Shown: positions 1 through 7,045 of the stretch, one piece after another
Layout of the letters: every line of letters starts with the position of its first letter
Position numbering within the stretch: position 1 is the stretch's first letter
Origin: an uncultured Blautia sp.
GTDB taxonomy: Bacteria; Bacillota; Clostridia; Lachnospirales; Lachnospiraceae
DNA: 15,643 nucleotides
Direction of reading: 5' to 3'
Assembly (NCBI GenBank): GCA_934426285.1
Contig: CAKRYE010000046.1
Coordinates: forward strand, 1-15,643
Program-made: the position numbers and the translations under genes
Notes under the pieces: model-generated
Told to the model about the DNA's origin: nothing
Databases searched by the model: none
The model's input: the letters and a program-made list of their open reading frames with translations, nothing else

Positions 1-329
1 ACCGGTGTCTCTGTCTTAGCATATTCTTCTTCGATCTTCTTGATCTCTTCTTTTGACATATCTACAGCAGAGAATACAAAGTCAACTGTAGCAGCAACCT
101 TCTCCACCTCATTTACATTCATAACTACAAGCTTTTTCACAGCTTCCGGCATCGGTGTGTCCATTTTCCATCTTCCGCCTACAGCTTCCTCATATGTTTT
201 TCCTGCGCTTCTCGGGCTTGCAGCCACGGTTACTACCTCAAACCATGGATGATTCTCAAGAAGTGAGATAAATCTCTGTCCTACCATACCTGTGGCACCT
301 AAGATACCAACTCTCAGTTTTTCACTCAT
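1..329 (-). CDS. asd: Aspartate-semialdehyde dehydrogenase, N-terminal part (runs off the left edge)
   Basis: This enzyme reduces aspartyl-4-phosphate to aspartate semialdehyde with NADPH, the branch point to lysine/diaminopimelate, threonine and methionine, in the cytoplasm. About 109 residues are visible. The N-terminus carries the Rossmann dinucleotide-binding motif [10 protein letters not shown] at residues 11-20, followed by an [18 protein letters not shown] stretch and FVFSAVDMS further on. This pattern fits the archaeal/fungal-type ASADH branch found in many Clostridia, which is about 360 residues long, so roughly the last 250 residues lie outside the window. The ATG at 329 is preceded by a GAGGAG ribosome binding site at good spacing. 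The gene has its own promoter upstream and a leader with two hairpins. It lies downstream of argH on the same strand, with about 150 bp between them. Confidence 0.9.
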   Translation of the reverse strand, partial: MSEKLRVGILGATGMVGQRFISLLENHPWFEVVTVAASPRSAGKTYEEAVGGRWKMDTPMPEAVKKLVVMNVNEVEKVAATVDFVFSAVDMSKEEIKKIEEEYAKTETP

Positions 330-354
330 AATATAATCTCCTCTTTGCGTATCA

Positions 355-416
355 TCTGACTCTATTTTCCTGCGTCAGACCTTCTTTTTCAGATGTCTCT
401 ATTTCACGTACATCTG
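355..416 (-). promoter_or_regulatory. Tandem hairpins with a shared loop sequence in the asd leader
   Basis: In the predicted asd mRNA leader two hairpins follow each other. The first (416-390) has a 7-bp stem, CAGATGT with ACATCTG. The second (379-355) has a 6-bp stem, TCTGAC with GTCAGA. Each loop is 13 nt. The 3' side of both loops, read with its junction to the stem, contains AAATAGAG, and both begin near an ACG. A repeated loop in two consecutive hairpins suggests a protein- or ligand-binding RNA element. I cannot match it to a named riboswitch, and there is no U-tract that would make it a terminator. Confidence 0.4.
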
Positions 417-430
417 TCGTTCTTGTACAT

Positions 431-457
431 ACTATAACAAATTAAAGTAAAATGCAA
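431..457 (-). promoter_or_regulatory. Promoter of asd
   Basis: On the minus strand an extended -10, TGTTATAGT, has its TATAGT hexamer at 436-431. TTGCAT at 457-452 lies 15 bp upstream as a weak -35. The short spacer is tolerable with an extended -10. Transcription would start near 424, giving a leader of about 95 nt that contains both hairpins. Confidence 0.5.
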
Positions 458-479
458 CCCTTTTTTATGTTTTTTCAAA

Positions 480-1859
480 TTAATTCTGTTCCAAATATTT
501 ACGGTTCTCTGCAATTACCTTTTTCATAACTTCAGATCCCGGGGCACCAATAGTCATACGTTTCTCTACACAGGTTTTCATACTGATGGCTTCATAGATA
601 TCCTGTTCAAATACAGGACTGATGGCCTTGTATTCTTCCAGTGGAAGTTCATCCAGTGAAATCCCTTTGTCAATGCAGGTAAGGACCAGACGTCCTACAA
701 TACCATGGGCATCCCTGAAAGGTACACCGTGATTTACCAGATAATCTGCTGCATCCGTAGCATTGGTAAATCCGTTCTTTGCACTTTCTTCCATATTTTT
801 TGTGTTAAACTGCATAGTTGAGATCATTCCTGTAAACAATGCCAGACAGCCCTTCACTGTGTCAATGGCATCAAAAGTAAGTTCTTTGTCTTCCTGCATG
901 TCCTTATTATATGCAAGAGGAATTCCTTTCATAGTGGTAAGGATAGAAGTCAGGGCTCCATATACACGTCCTGTTTTTCCTCTTACCAGCTCTGCAATAT
1001 CCGGATTCTTTTTCTGAGGCATAATACTGCTGCCTGTACTGTAGGCATCATCAATTTCCACAAAACGATACTCATTAGAATTCCACATAATGATTTCCTC
1101 GCAGAAACGGCTCATATGCATCATTATGGTAGAAAAGGCTGACAAAAGCTCAATCACATAGTCTCTGTCCGAAACAGAATCCATACTGTTTCTGGTAGGT
1201 CCGTCAAAGCCCAGAAGCTGCGCAGTATATTCCCTGTCCAGCGGATATGTGGTTCCTGCCAGTGCTCCTGCTCCTAAAGGACAGGTATTCATTCTCTTGC
1301 GGATATCGGAAAGTCTGCTTCTGTCACGGACAAACATCTCAAAATATGCACCTACATGATGTGCCAGAGTAACAGGCTGTGCCTTCTGCAAATGAGTAAA
1401 GCCCGGCATATATGTGTGGATATTCTCCTCCATGATCTTCTGCAGTGCTTCAAGAAGCTTCTTTACCAGCTCATCCGTTTCATCGATCTCATCCCTCACA
1501 TACAGTTTCATATCCAGTGCCACCTGATCATTACGGCTTCTTCCTGTATGAAGCTTCTTACCGGCATCTCCGATCCTGTCAATGAGATTTGCCTCTACAA
1601 AGCTGTGAATATCTTCATATTCAGATGTAATCTCAAGTTTTCCGGATTTTACATCTGCAAGAATTCCATCCAGACCATTTTCAATCTGTATTTTTTCCTC
1701 TTCTGTCAGGATTCCCTGTTTTGCAAGCATTGCTACATGCGCTTTGCTTCCTCTGATATCCTGCTCATAGAATTTCTGGTCAAAAGAAATTGATGCATTA
1801 AAATTATATACCAGTTTGTCTGTTTCTTTGGTGAAACGTCCGCCCCAAAGCTGTGCCAT
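480..1859 (-). CDS. argH: Argininosuccinate lyase
   Basis: The enzyme splits argininosuccinate into arginine and fumarate, the last step of arginine synthesis, as a cytoplasmic homotetramer of the fumarase/aspartase superfamily. The 459-residue length is normal. Family signatures are present in order: LWGGRF at 4-9, TGRSRNDQ at 105-112, GFTHLQ with the conserved histidine at about 156, and the signature loop GSSIMPQKKNPD at 276-287 with the catalytic serine. The ATG at 1859 follows a GAGGAA ribosome binding site. No argG is adjacent, so argininosuccinate synthase must be encoded elsewhere. The gene has its own promoter in the 106-bp gap after queH and is followed by asd on the same strand. 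I see no clear terminator after its stop. Confidence 0.97.
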   Translation of the reverse strand: MAQLWGGRFTKETDKLVYNFNASISFDQKFYEQDIRGSKAHVAMLAKQGILTEEEKIQIENGLDGILADVKSGKLEITSEYEDIHSFVEANLIDRIGDAGKKLHTGRSRNDQVALDMKLYVRDEIDETDELVKKLLEALQKIMEENIHTYMPGFTHLQKAQPVTLAHHVGAYFEMFVRDRSRLSDIRKRMNTCPLGAGALAGTTYPLDREYTAQLLGFDGPTRNSMDSVSDRDYVIELLSAFSTIMMHMSRFCEEIIMWNSNEYRFVEIDDAYSTGSSIMPQKKNPDIAELVRGKTGRVYGALTSILTTMKGIPLAYNKDMQEDKELTFDAIDTVKGCLALFTGMISTMQFNTKNMEESAKNGFTNATDAADYLVNHGVPFRDAHGIVGRLVLTCIDKGISLDELPLEEYKAISPVFEQDIYEAISMKTCVEKRMTIGAPGSEVMKKVIAENRKYLEQN

Positions 1860-1906
1860 AATATTTATTCCTCGTTTCTTTCTGAATTTTAGTACTTTTG
1901 TGCATT

Positions 1907-1934
1907 AGTGTATCATATTTTTTTCAGATTGCAA
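1907..1934 (-). promoter_or_regulatory. Promoter of argH
   Basis: On the minus strand TTGCAA (1934-1929) and TACACT (1912-1907) are separated by 16 bp. The -10 carries an upstream TG (TGATACACT), making it an extended -10. The start would lie about 40 nt before the argH ATG. Confidence 0.5.
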
Positions 1935-1945
1935 AGTAATTCATT
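1928..1945 (-). promoter_or_regulatory. Possible ARG box overlapping the argH -35
   Basis: The minus-strand sequence AATGAATTACTTTGCAAT matches the general ARG-box layout (TGAAT, an A/T-rich centre, then a TTCA-like half) in its left half. The right half is degenerate. It covers the -35 hexamer, where ArgR/AhrC repression would be effective. The position and the arginine gene support it, but the sequence match is only moderate. Confidence 0.25.
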
Positions 1946-1965
1946 TTGATTCTTTCAGTTTGCAA

Positions 1966-2592
1966 CTAATTATTTATTGAAGCTTCTCTTCTGGAATATA
2001 CACATCCGCAGTAATTCTGCCGGTAAAGATCATATTCGTGAGAAAGCTCTATAGAACGCTTATATCCATTTTTTTTCTTAAAATCTGAAGGAAGATGCGT
2101 TACATGATAGATCTCTGCCAGTTCTTCTCCAATCTCATTGATCCTGGCTGCATTTTTCAGCGGACTGATAGACAGAGTGGTCGTGAAATAATCATATCCA
2201 CCTTCCTTTGCCAGCCTTGCAGCTTCTTCCATACGCTGACGATAACACCTAAAGCAGCGTTCTCCACCTTCCGGTATATCTTCCAATCCTTTTGCCATTC
2301 TGAAAAATTCCTGTGGATCATAGCGCCCCTCTATCAGTTTGACCGGATGCTCAAATTCCATAGAATTTACCAGGCGGGTAATTTCCTGTACTCGTTTCCT
2401 ATACTCTTCTTCTGGGTAAATATTGGGATTGTAATAAAACACTGTAATATCAAAATATTTTGACAAATATTCCAATACATAGCTGCTGCAGGGTGCACAG
2501 CAGCTATGAAGGAACAGGCTTGGGACTTTATTCTCTTTCTGTATCTGTCCTATGAGCCTGTCCAGTTCCTTTTGATAATTTCTTATATTCAT
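1966..2592 (-). CDS. queH: Epoxyqueuosine reductase QueH
   Basis: QueH reduces epoxyqueuosine to queuosine in the wobble position of GUN-anticodon tRNAs. It is the non-homologous replacement of the cobalamin enzyme QueG. The 208-residue protein has the family's cysteine pattern: HSCCAPC at residues 29-35, CFRC at 113-116 and CGC at 195-197. These cysteines are the expected ligands of the iron-sulfur cluster and nearby iron. The start at 2592 has an AGGAGA ribosome binding site inside the end of psd, and the psd stop is only 3 bp upstream, so translation is probably coupled. It is the last gene of the lipid operon although its function is unrelated. No other queuosine gene is in the window. 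Confidence 0.9.
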   Translation of the reverse strand: MNIRNYQKELDRLIGQIQKENKVPSLFLHSCCAPCSSYVLEYLSKYFDITVFYYNPNIYPEEEYRKRVQEITRLVNSMEFEHPVKLIEGRYDPQEFFRMAKGLEDIPEGGERCFRCYRQRMEEAARLAKEGGYDYFTTTLSISPLKNAARINEIGEELAEIYHVTHLPSDFKKKNGYKRSIELSHEYDLYRQNYCGCVYSRREASINN

Positions 2593-2595
2593 GAA

Positions 2596-3480
2596 TTATT
2601 CTCCTGTTTTGCGCTTTCTGGTCTCACCGATACGCTCTCCCATTCTGACAACCGTTTCATATCCATTTTCCGTATTTTCAATCAGATCATAGTCCAATCT
2701 TACCTTTCCATGCTGCAGAAGAAGAATAATCGTGGAACCTCCGAATTCAAACCAGCCTTTTTCCTGTCCCTTTTTCACTGAAACAGATTTTTTCTCCAGA
2801 TTAGTGATTTTTCCCACCATCATGGCACCTACTTCCATCATAAGTACAGTCCCGAATTTCTCTGTTTTCAGCAAAGTATATTCTCTGGCATTTTCTCTGT
2901 AAATAGGATATACCTCATTTGCTACAGGATTTACAGTATGAAAAATCCCCGGTAACACTATATTATCAGATTTTTTACCGTCTGCCGGATAGCAGAAATG
3001 ATGATAATCATCTACTGTCAGTCTGAATACCAGGGCATGTCCGCCCATATATCTTTCTGCCAGACTTTTATTACGAAGCAGCTGCTCCACTGTATATTCT
3101 GTATCCTTGATCCAGAAACGGGAATTTTTATCAATCCTGTGAACAGAAAGCTTACCATCACAGGGACTGACCAACATCTTTTCCCTTTCATCAACAGGAC
3201 GTTCTCCCTGCCGTAATCTGCGGGTAAAAAAATCATTCCAGGAAGAAAATTTCTGCTTTTCACAGATACTCAGATCAATTTTGTTTTTTTCCACAAAATC
3301 TCCCACAAACCTGGCAGAAAATCCCGTATTTAACAGCCTGCCTGCCATTTTAGATACCCAGGGGCTGACCAGCACTCTGAGACAAAGTCTTCCACCCCGG
3401 TCATTATACAGATGACGCAATAATTTGTCCTGACCATTTTCCTCAACAGTTACATTTCCCATTCTGTCAATATATTTCAT
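2596..3480 (-). CDS. psd: Phosphatidylserine decarboxylase proenzyme
   Basis: The enzyme decarboxylates phosphatidylserine to phosphatidylethanolamine at the membrane. It is made as a proenzyme that cleaves itself to create a pyruvoyl group from a serine. The 294-residue protein shows the Asp-His-Ser set expected for self-cleavage: SPCDGK with D108, DDYHHFCYP with H160/H161, and FGGST at 246-250 with cleavage expected before S249. The GGST form of the motif (LGST in E. coli) and the length of about 290 fit the type II/clostridial group. The ATG at 3480 has an AGGAGAG site, 18 bp after the pssA stop. It acts directly on the product of pssA, its upstream neighbour. Confidence 0.95.
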   Translation of the reverse strand: MKYIDRMGNVTVEENGQDKLLRHLYNDRGGRLCLRVLVSPWVSKMAGRLLNTGFSARFVGDFVEKNKIDLSICEKQKFSSWNDFFTRRLRQGERPVDEREKMLVSPCDGKLSVHRIDKNSRFWIKDTEYTVEQLLRNKSLAERYMGGHALVFRLTVDDYHHFCYPADGKKSDNIVLPGIFHTVNPVANEVYPIYRENAREYTLLKTEKFGTVLMMEVGAMMVGKITNLEKKSVSVKKGQEKGWFEFGGSTIILLLQHGKVRLDYDLIENTENGYETVVRMGERIGETRKRKTGE

Positions 3481-3498
3481 TGGTATCTCTCCTGTTTA

Positions 3499-4119
3499 CT
3501 ATATCAAACGGAACATCTTTGCAAGTGCCAGTGCTACCACAACTACCAGAAGAATACGCACCGGATTCTGTGGTTTCTTTACCTTAATATTTAAAATAAA
3601 AAGAAGGCCTACTATAATTACCGCAATATGTATCACAATCAGAAAATGAATCATATAATATCTTCTCATCAGATACAGAAAGGGCAGAATAATCGCCATG
3701 GATGTGATCGGCAGTCCCTGATAGTATTTCCGGTTTTCTTCCGTCTGAGTCTGTCTCTTAGCTTCTGTCACATTAAAATATGCCAGACGGATCACAGATG
3801 CTATACTGTAAAATATCAGGGAAGCCACTCCGGCAGGCGTATTTACACCCAGACAGTAACAGATCATTGCCGGAAAAACTCCAAAACAGACTACATCACA
3901 GAGCGAATCAATCTGGATTCCAAAATTCTTCTCATCCTCTGTGCGGTTCTTTTTAGTTCTGGCTATTTTTCCATCAAACATATCACAAAGACCTGACAAT
4001 GCCAGACAGAAAATAGCCATTCTGAAGTTCCCCTCCAGAGCCATTGTAATCCCAAACACGGAAATTCCCAGACTGATATATGTAAGAACCACCGTATAAT
4101 CATAAAATCCTAAAAACAT
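3499..4119 (-). CDS. pssA: CDP-diacylglycerol-serine O-phosphatidyltransferase
   Basis: This integral membrane enzyme joins CDP-diacylglycerol and serine to form phosphatidylserine. The CDP-alcohol phosphatidyltransferase signature is complete: D46, D49-G50, A53-R54, G67, D71 and D75. The four aspartates bind the metal ions. The spacing between AR and G is 12 residues rather than the usual 8 or so, through a charged insert (KKNRTEDEKN). Several hydrophobic helices surround the motif, and the 206-residue length is ordinary. Pairing with psd supports serine rather than glycerol-phosphate or inositol as the acceptor. Its GGGGG ribosome binding site lies within the last codons of the upstream gene, whose stop is 3 bp before this ATG. 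Confidence 0.9.
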   Translation of the reverse strand: MFLGFYDYTVVLTYISLGISVFGITMALEGNFRMAIFCLALSGLCDMFDGKIARTKKNRTEDEKNFGIQIDSLCDVVCFGVFPAMICYCLGVNTPAGVASLIFYSIASVIRLAYFNVTEAKRQTQTEENRKYYQGLPITSMAIILPFLYLMRRYYMIHFLIVIHIAVIIVGLLFILNIKVKKPQNPVRILLVVVVALALAKMFRLI

Positions 4120-4122
4120 GTT

Positions 4123-5160
4123 TTACCCCCTATTTTCTTCCTGTACTTTTCGTCCTATTACCAGATGTGCCACACAGGTCATCACTGCACTGATGAGCAT
4201 CTGTGCATAATAGGAAATTCCTCTGCTCAGCAGCATGGCCGGAAGTAATTTCTCCCCAAAAACCGGCGCAAAGATAACCAGATACAATGATTCGCTGATT
4301 CCCATACCTCCCGGCAAAGGAAGCATGTCCACAGATACAGAAATCACTGACTGTAAAATTGTCAGAGTCACGATCCCATATTCATGAAATCCCAGGGAAC
4401 GATATACCCAGTAAGTAACTGTAAACAAAATAATACGCTGTACAAAAGTGATCAGAAACACTTTCAGAATCACCAGCTTATGTCCCGCCCAGAATGCTGC
4501 TGTGGCATGATACTGGTCCATGGAATTTTCCAGTTTCTCCAGTCTGCTTTTTCTGGGTTTCAGGAATCTGAAATGTTCCAGCAATTTCATTCCCTTTACC
4601 ATGAGCCATTTGGCAAGTCCAGGTGCAAACACCAGAATCATCATAAAAGAAACACAGAACACATTCAGCGCCACACCAAGATAAAATACCCACATATACT
4701 GTCCTAAATATCCTGTCAGAAATCCCTTTCCGAATATCCATAACAGAATACCGATCAGCACCAGAACCGCTTTATAGGTGATCGTAACGATCATCAATAC
4801 CAACGTAGTCACCGGTATGGGAAGTTTGTCTTTCTTCATATAATAAATCTGCATGGGCTGTCCCCCTGTGGCAGAAGGAGTAATGCAGCTGAAAAAGAAC
4901 CCCACAAAGGAGTACAGAGCACAATGCCCCATTTTAACCCCTGCTCCTAATGTCCTCATCATATAGAAAATGATCACGGATTCTCCCAGAATAAAGAGTA
5001 CCACGCAGATCACACTGATCATCAGATACACAGCATTTGCCTGCTGCACTGTAGAAATAATTTCTCCCAGATCCTCTCCCTTAAATACCATATATACAGT
5101 CAGAGAAAATACAAGGATCAGGAAGATAAAATTAAAAACCGCCTTTTTTTTATCTGTCAT
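4123..5160 (-). CDS. Flippase-like membrane protein (YbhN/UPF0104, LPG-synthase transmembrane family)
   Basis: The 345-residue protein is strongly hydrophobic, with about 7-9 predicted membrane helices. It carries the family hallmark TPSATGGQPMQ at residues 94-104. The later PLPGGMGISE segment is a second typical conserved loop of this family. It corresponds to the membrane domain of MprF without the C-terminal synthase domain, so it should not aminoacylate lipids. Flippase-like transport of a phospholipid or polyprenyl-linked substrate is the usual suggestion, and the substrate is not known. As first gene of the operon with pssA and psd it may handle phosphatidylserine or phosphatidylethanolamine; this is inference. 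The ATG at 5160 has only a modest AGGAAAG site 12 nt upstream, and I could not place its promoter firmly in the divergent 5161-5357 gap. Confidence 0.8.
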   Translation of the reverse strand: MTDKKKAVFNFIFLILVFSLTVYMVFKGEDLGEIISTVQQANAVYLMISVICVVLFILGESVIIFYMMRTLGAGVKMGHCALYSFVGFFFSCITPSATGGQPMQIYYMKKDKLPIPVTTLVLMIVTITYKAVLVLIGILLWIFGKGFLTGYLGQYMWVFYLGVALNVFCVSFMMILVFAPGLAKWLMVKGMKLLEHFRFLKPRKSRLEKLENSMDQYHATAAFWAGHKLVILKVFLITFVQRIILFTVTYWVYRSLGFHEYGIVTLTILQSVISVSVDMLPLPGGMGISESLYLVIFAPVFGEKLLPAMLLSRGISYYAQMLISAVMTCVAHLVIGRKVQEENRG

Positions 5161-5347
5161 AGTTTCTATACACTTTCCTGCATATTGTATGCTCTGTTGC
5201 CGTAACTGCCAGTGCCTTTACAAACAATGAGCTACACTATAGTTACACCAATTGTCTTATTATATCACACCTTCAAGGGTCTGCATATCATAAAATATAT
5301 GTAACCCAATATCTCTTTCATTTATATTTGTCAGAAAGATTTTTAAT

Positions 5348-5352
5348 GGAGG
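5348..5352 (+). promoter_or_regulatory. Ribosome binding site fixing the ABC ATPase start
   Basis: GGAGG lies 5 nt before the ATG at 5358. In-frame starts further upstream (TTG at 5328, ATG at 5346) have no such site, and the ATG at 5346 would overlap this one, so 5358 is preferred. Confidence 0.7.
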
Positions 5353-5357
5353 TAAAA

Positions 5358-6125
5358 ATGAAACCACTGCTGGAAGTATCAGATGTCTGTCTTTCATACC
5401 ACAGTATTTCCGGGGAAACCAAAGTCCTTTCACATATATCCTTTTCACTATTTCCAGGAGAATTTCTCGCAGTTGTAGGTCCCTCCGGCTGTGGAAAATC
5501 CACTCTCCTAAATCTGATATGCGGATTACTGAAACCAGAACAGGGACAGATTCTCCTGAACGGAGAACCTGTGTTTGCCGGAGACCGCCGCATTGGATAT
5601 ATGCTGCAGAAAGATCACCTTCTGGAATGGCGGAAAATTTACAAAAATGTAATCCTGGGTCTGGAAATACGCAGAGAGCTCACTGCCGAAAAACTGGCCT
5701 ATGTAAATCAGATGTTACTCACCTATGGACTGGACAAATTCCGCAATGCCTATCCTTCTCAGCTTTCAGGAGGAATGCGCCAGCGTGCTGCACTGATCCG
5801 CACTCTTGCCCTGTCTCCTATGCTTCTTCTGCTGGATGAACCCTTTTCCGCCCTGGATTATCAGACCCGCCTCAAGGTCAGTGATGATATCGGTAAAATC
5901 CTGAAAAAAGAGAAAAAAACAGCAATCCTTGTCACTCATGATATTTCAGAAGCGATCAGTATGGCAGACAGAATACTGATCCTCTCTCCCCGACCTGCCA
6001 CAGTTCAGAAAGAGCTTTCCATAAATCTGTCTGTTCCAGACCGCACTCCCCTGTCTTCCCGCAATGCACCAGATTTTAAAACTTACTTTAATCTTATCTG
6101 GGAGGAATTAAATCATGATGCCTGA
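5358..6125 (+). CDS. ABC importer ATPase, SsuB/TauB/ThiZ-like
   Basis: This is the cytoplasmic energy-coupling subunit of a nitrate/sulfonate/taurine/pyrimidine-type ABC importer. Counted from the ATG at 5358 (255 residues) all nucleotide-binding motifs are intact: Walker A GPSGCGKST at 41-49, Q-loop glutamine at 84, signature LSGGM at 136-140, Walker B LLLLDE at 156-161 and the H-loop histidine at 194. The DEPFSALD wording and the length are typical of the SsuB/TauB group. The next gene, a permease, starts 11 bp before this stop, so the two are translationally coupled. The substrate cannot be read from the ATPase, and no substrate-binding protein gene is adjacent. Confidence 0.9.
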   Translation: MKPLLEVSDVCLSYHSISGETKVLSHISFSLFPGEFLAVVGPSGCGKSTLLNLICGLLKPEQGQILLNGEPVFAGDRRIGYMLQKDHLLEWRKIYKNVILGLEIRRELTAEKLAYVNQMLLTYGLDKFRNAYPSQLSGGMRQRAALIRTLALSPMLLLLDEPFSALDYQTRLKVSDDIGKILKKEKKTAILVTHDISEAISMADRILILSPRPATVQKELSINLSVPDRTPLSSRNAPDFKTYFNLIWEELNHDA

Positions 6126-6909
6126 ACCATCCTATTACCAGCAATTATTTCTTCGCCGCATAAAACGAGAGAAACAACTGATCGTGCTGTGGAGAACCGC
6201 TGTTTTTCTTTTGTTTCTCCTTATCTGGGAATGTTCTGCCAGATATGGTCTTATTGACTCTTTTATTTTCAGCAGCCCCTCTCTGATCTGGAAAAGCTTT
6301 ATGGAAATGTGCCGGGATCTGTCCATTTTTTCTCATCTGGGTGTTACAGTTACAGAAACCCTGGTCAGTTTTTTCATAGTAGTGATCCTGGGTGCCGGAC
6401 TGGCAGTGCTTCTCTGGTGTTTTCCCAGATTAGCCCAGGTCACCGAGCCTTATCTGGTAATACTGAACAGTCTTCCTAAATCTGCACTGGCACCTCTTCT
6501 TATTGTATGGCTGGGTGCCAATGAACGAACCATTATTGTATCCGGAGTATCTGTTGCAATCTTTGGTTCCGTTTTAAATCTATATGCCGGATTTCAAAAT
6601 ACAGATCCAGATAAGCTTAAGCTTATTGAAACCCTGGGTGGCGGAAAAAAGGAAAAATTCCAGAAGATCATACTCCCCTCTTCTCTTCCTCTGCTTCTCA
6701 GTGTGATGAAGGTGAATATCGGTCTTTGCCTGGTAGGAGTAATCATCGGTGAGTTCATCGGTGCCAGACAGGGGCTTGGCTATCTGATCATCTATTCTAG
6801 CCAGACCTTCAAGCTTACCTGGGTTCTGATGTCCATCACACTTCTGTGTATCATTGCCCTGATTTTATATGGCATTCTGGGGCTCATTGAGAAATATGTT
6901 ACAAAGTAA
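6115..6909 (+). CDS. ABC importer permease, SsuC/TauC/ThiX-like
   Basis: The 264-residue protein is the membrane subunit paired with the ATPase before it. It has about six hydrophobic segments. The BPD-type cytoplasmic loop that docks on the ATPase is at 171-190 (IETLGGGKKEKFQKIILPSS), followed by the typical GEFIGARQGLGYLI stretch at 212-225. The pattern is that of importers for sulfonates, taurine, nitrate or thiamine precursors. The ATG at 6115 overlaps the upstream gene and has a GGAGG site at 6101-6105; a second ATG at 6118 is possible. Downstream is only a 136-bp gap and a convergent gene, so the two-gene cassette lacks its binding protein. Confidence 0.88.
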   Translation: MMPEPSYYQQLFLRRIKREKQLIVLWRTAVFLLFLLIWECSARYGLIDSFIFSSPSLIWKSFMEMCRDLSIFSHLGVTVTETLVSFFIVVILGAGLAVLLWCFPRLAQVTEPYLVILNSLPKSALAPLLIVWLGANERTIIVSGVSVAIFGSVLNLYAGFQNTDPDKLKLIETLGGGKKEKFQKIILPSSLPLLLSVMKVNIGLCLVGVIIGEFIGARQGLGYLIIYSSQTFKLTWVLMSITLLCIIALILYGILGLIEKYVTK

Positions 6910-6976
6910 AATTCTTACCTCTTCTTATATTTTAACGAAACTCATCCTGCATTTTCTTCAAAGTTTTTTATGATAC

Positions 6977-7028
6977 AAAAAACCGGGACAACGGATCATG
7001 ATACCATTCTCATGTCCTGTTGTCCCGG
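6977..7028 (-). terminator. Rho-independent terminator of the nucleotidylyltransferase gene
   Basis: CCGGGACAAC (6983-6992) pairs with GTTGTCCCGG (7019-7028), and the stem continues imperfectly with GGA/CATGA against TCATG/TCC. Read on the minus strand it is followed directly by a run of six T (6982-6977). On the plus strand there is no T-run, so any stop of the ABC transcript would be less efficient. Confidence 0.85.
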
Positions 7029-7045
7029 CCATCCAATGCCATTCA

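Noticed and set aside
1922..1970. Imperfect direct repeat TTTCAGATTGCAAAGTAAT / TTTCAGTTTGCAACTAAT
   Set aside because: Two A/T-rich copies with several differences, one running into the queH stop codon; too weak to call a regulatory repeat.
5328..5357. Longer N-terminus of the ABC ATPase from TTG at 5328 or ATG at 5346
   Set aside because: The GGAGG site at 5348-5352 fits only the ATG at 5358, and the family begins there.
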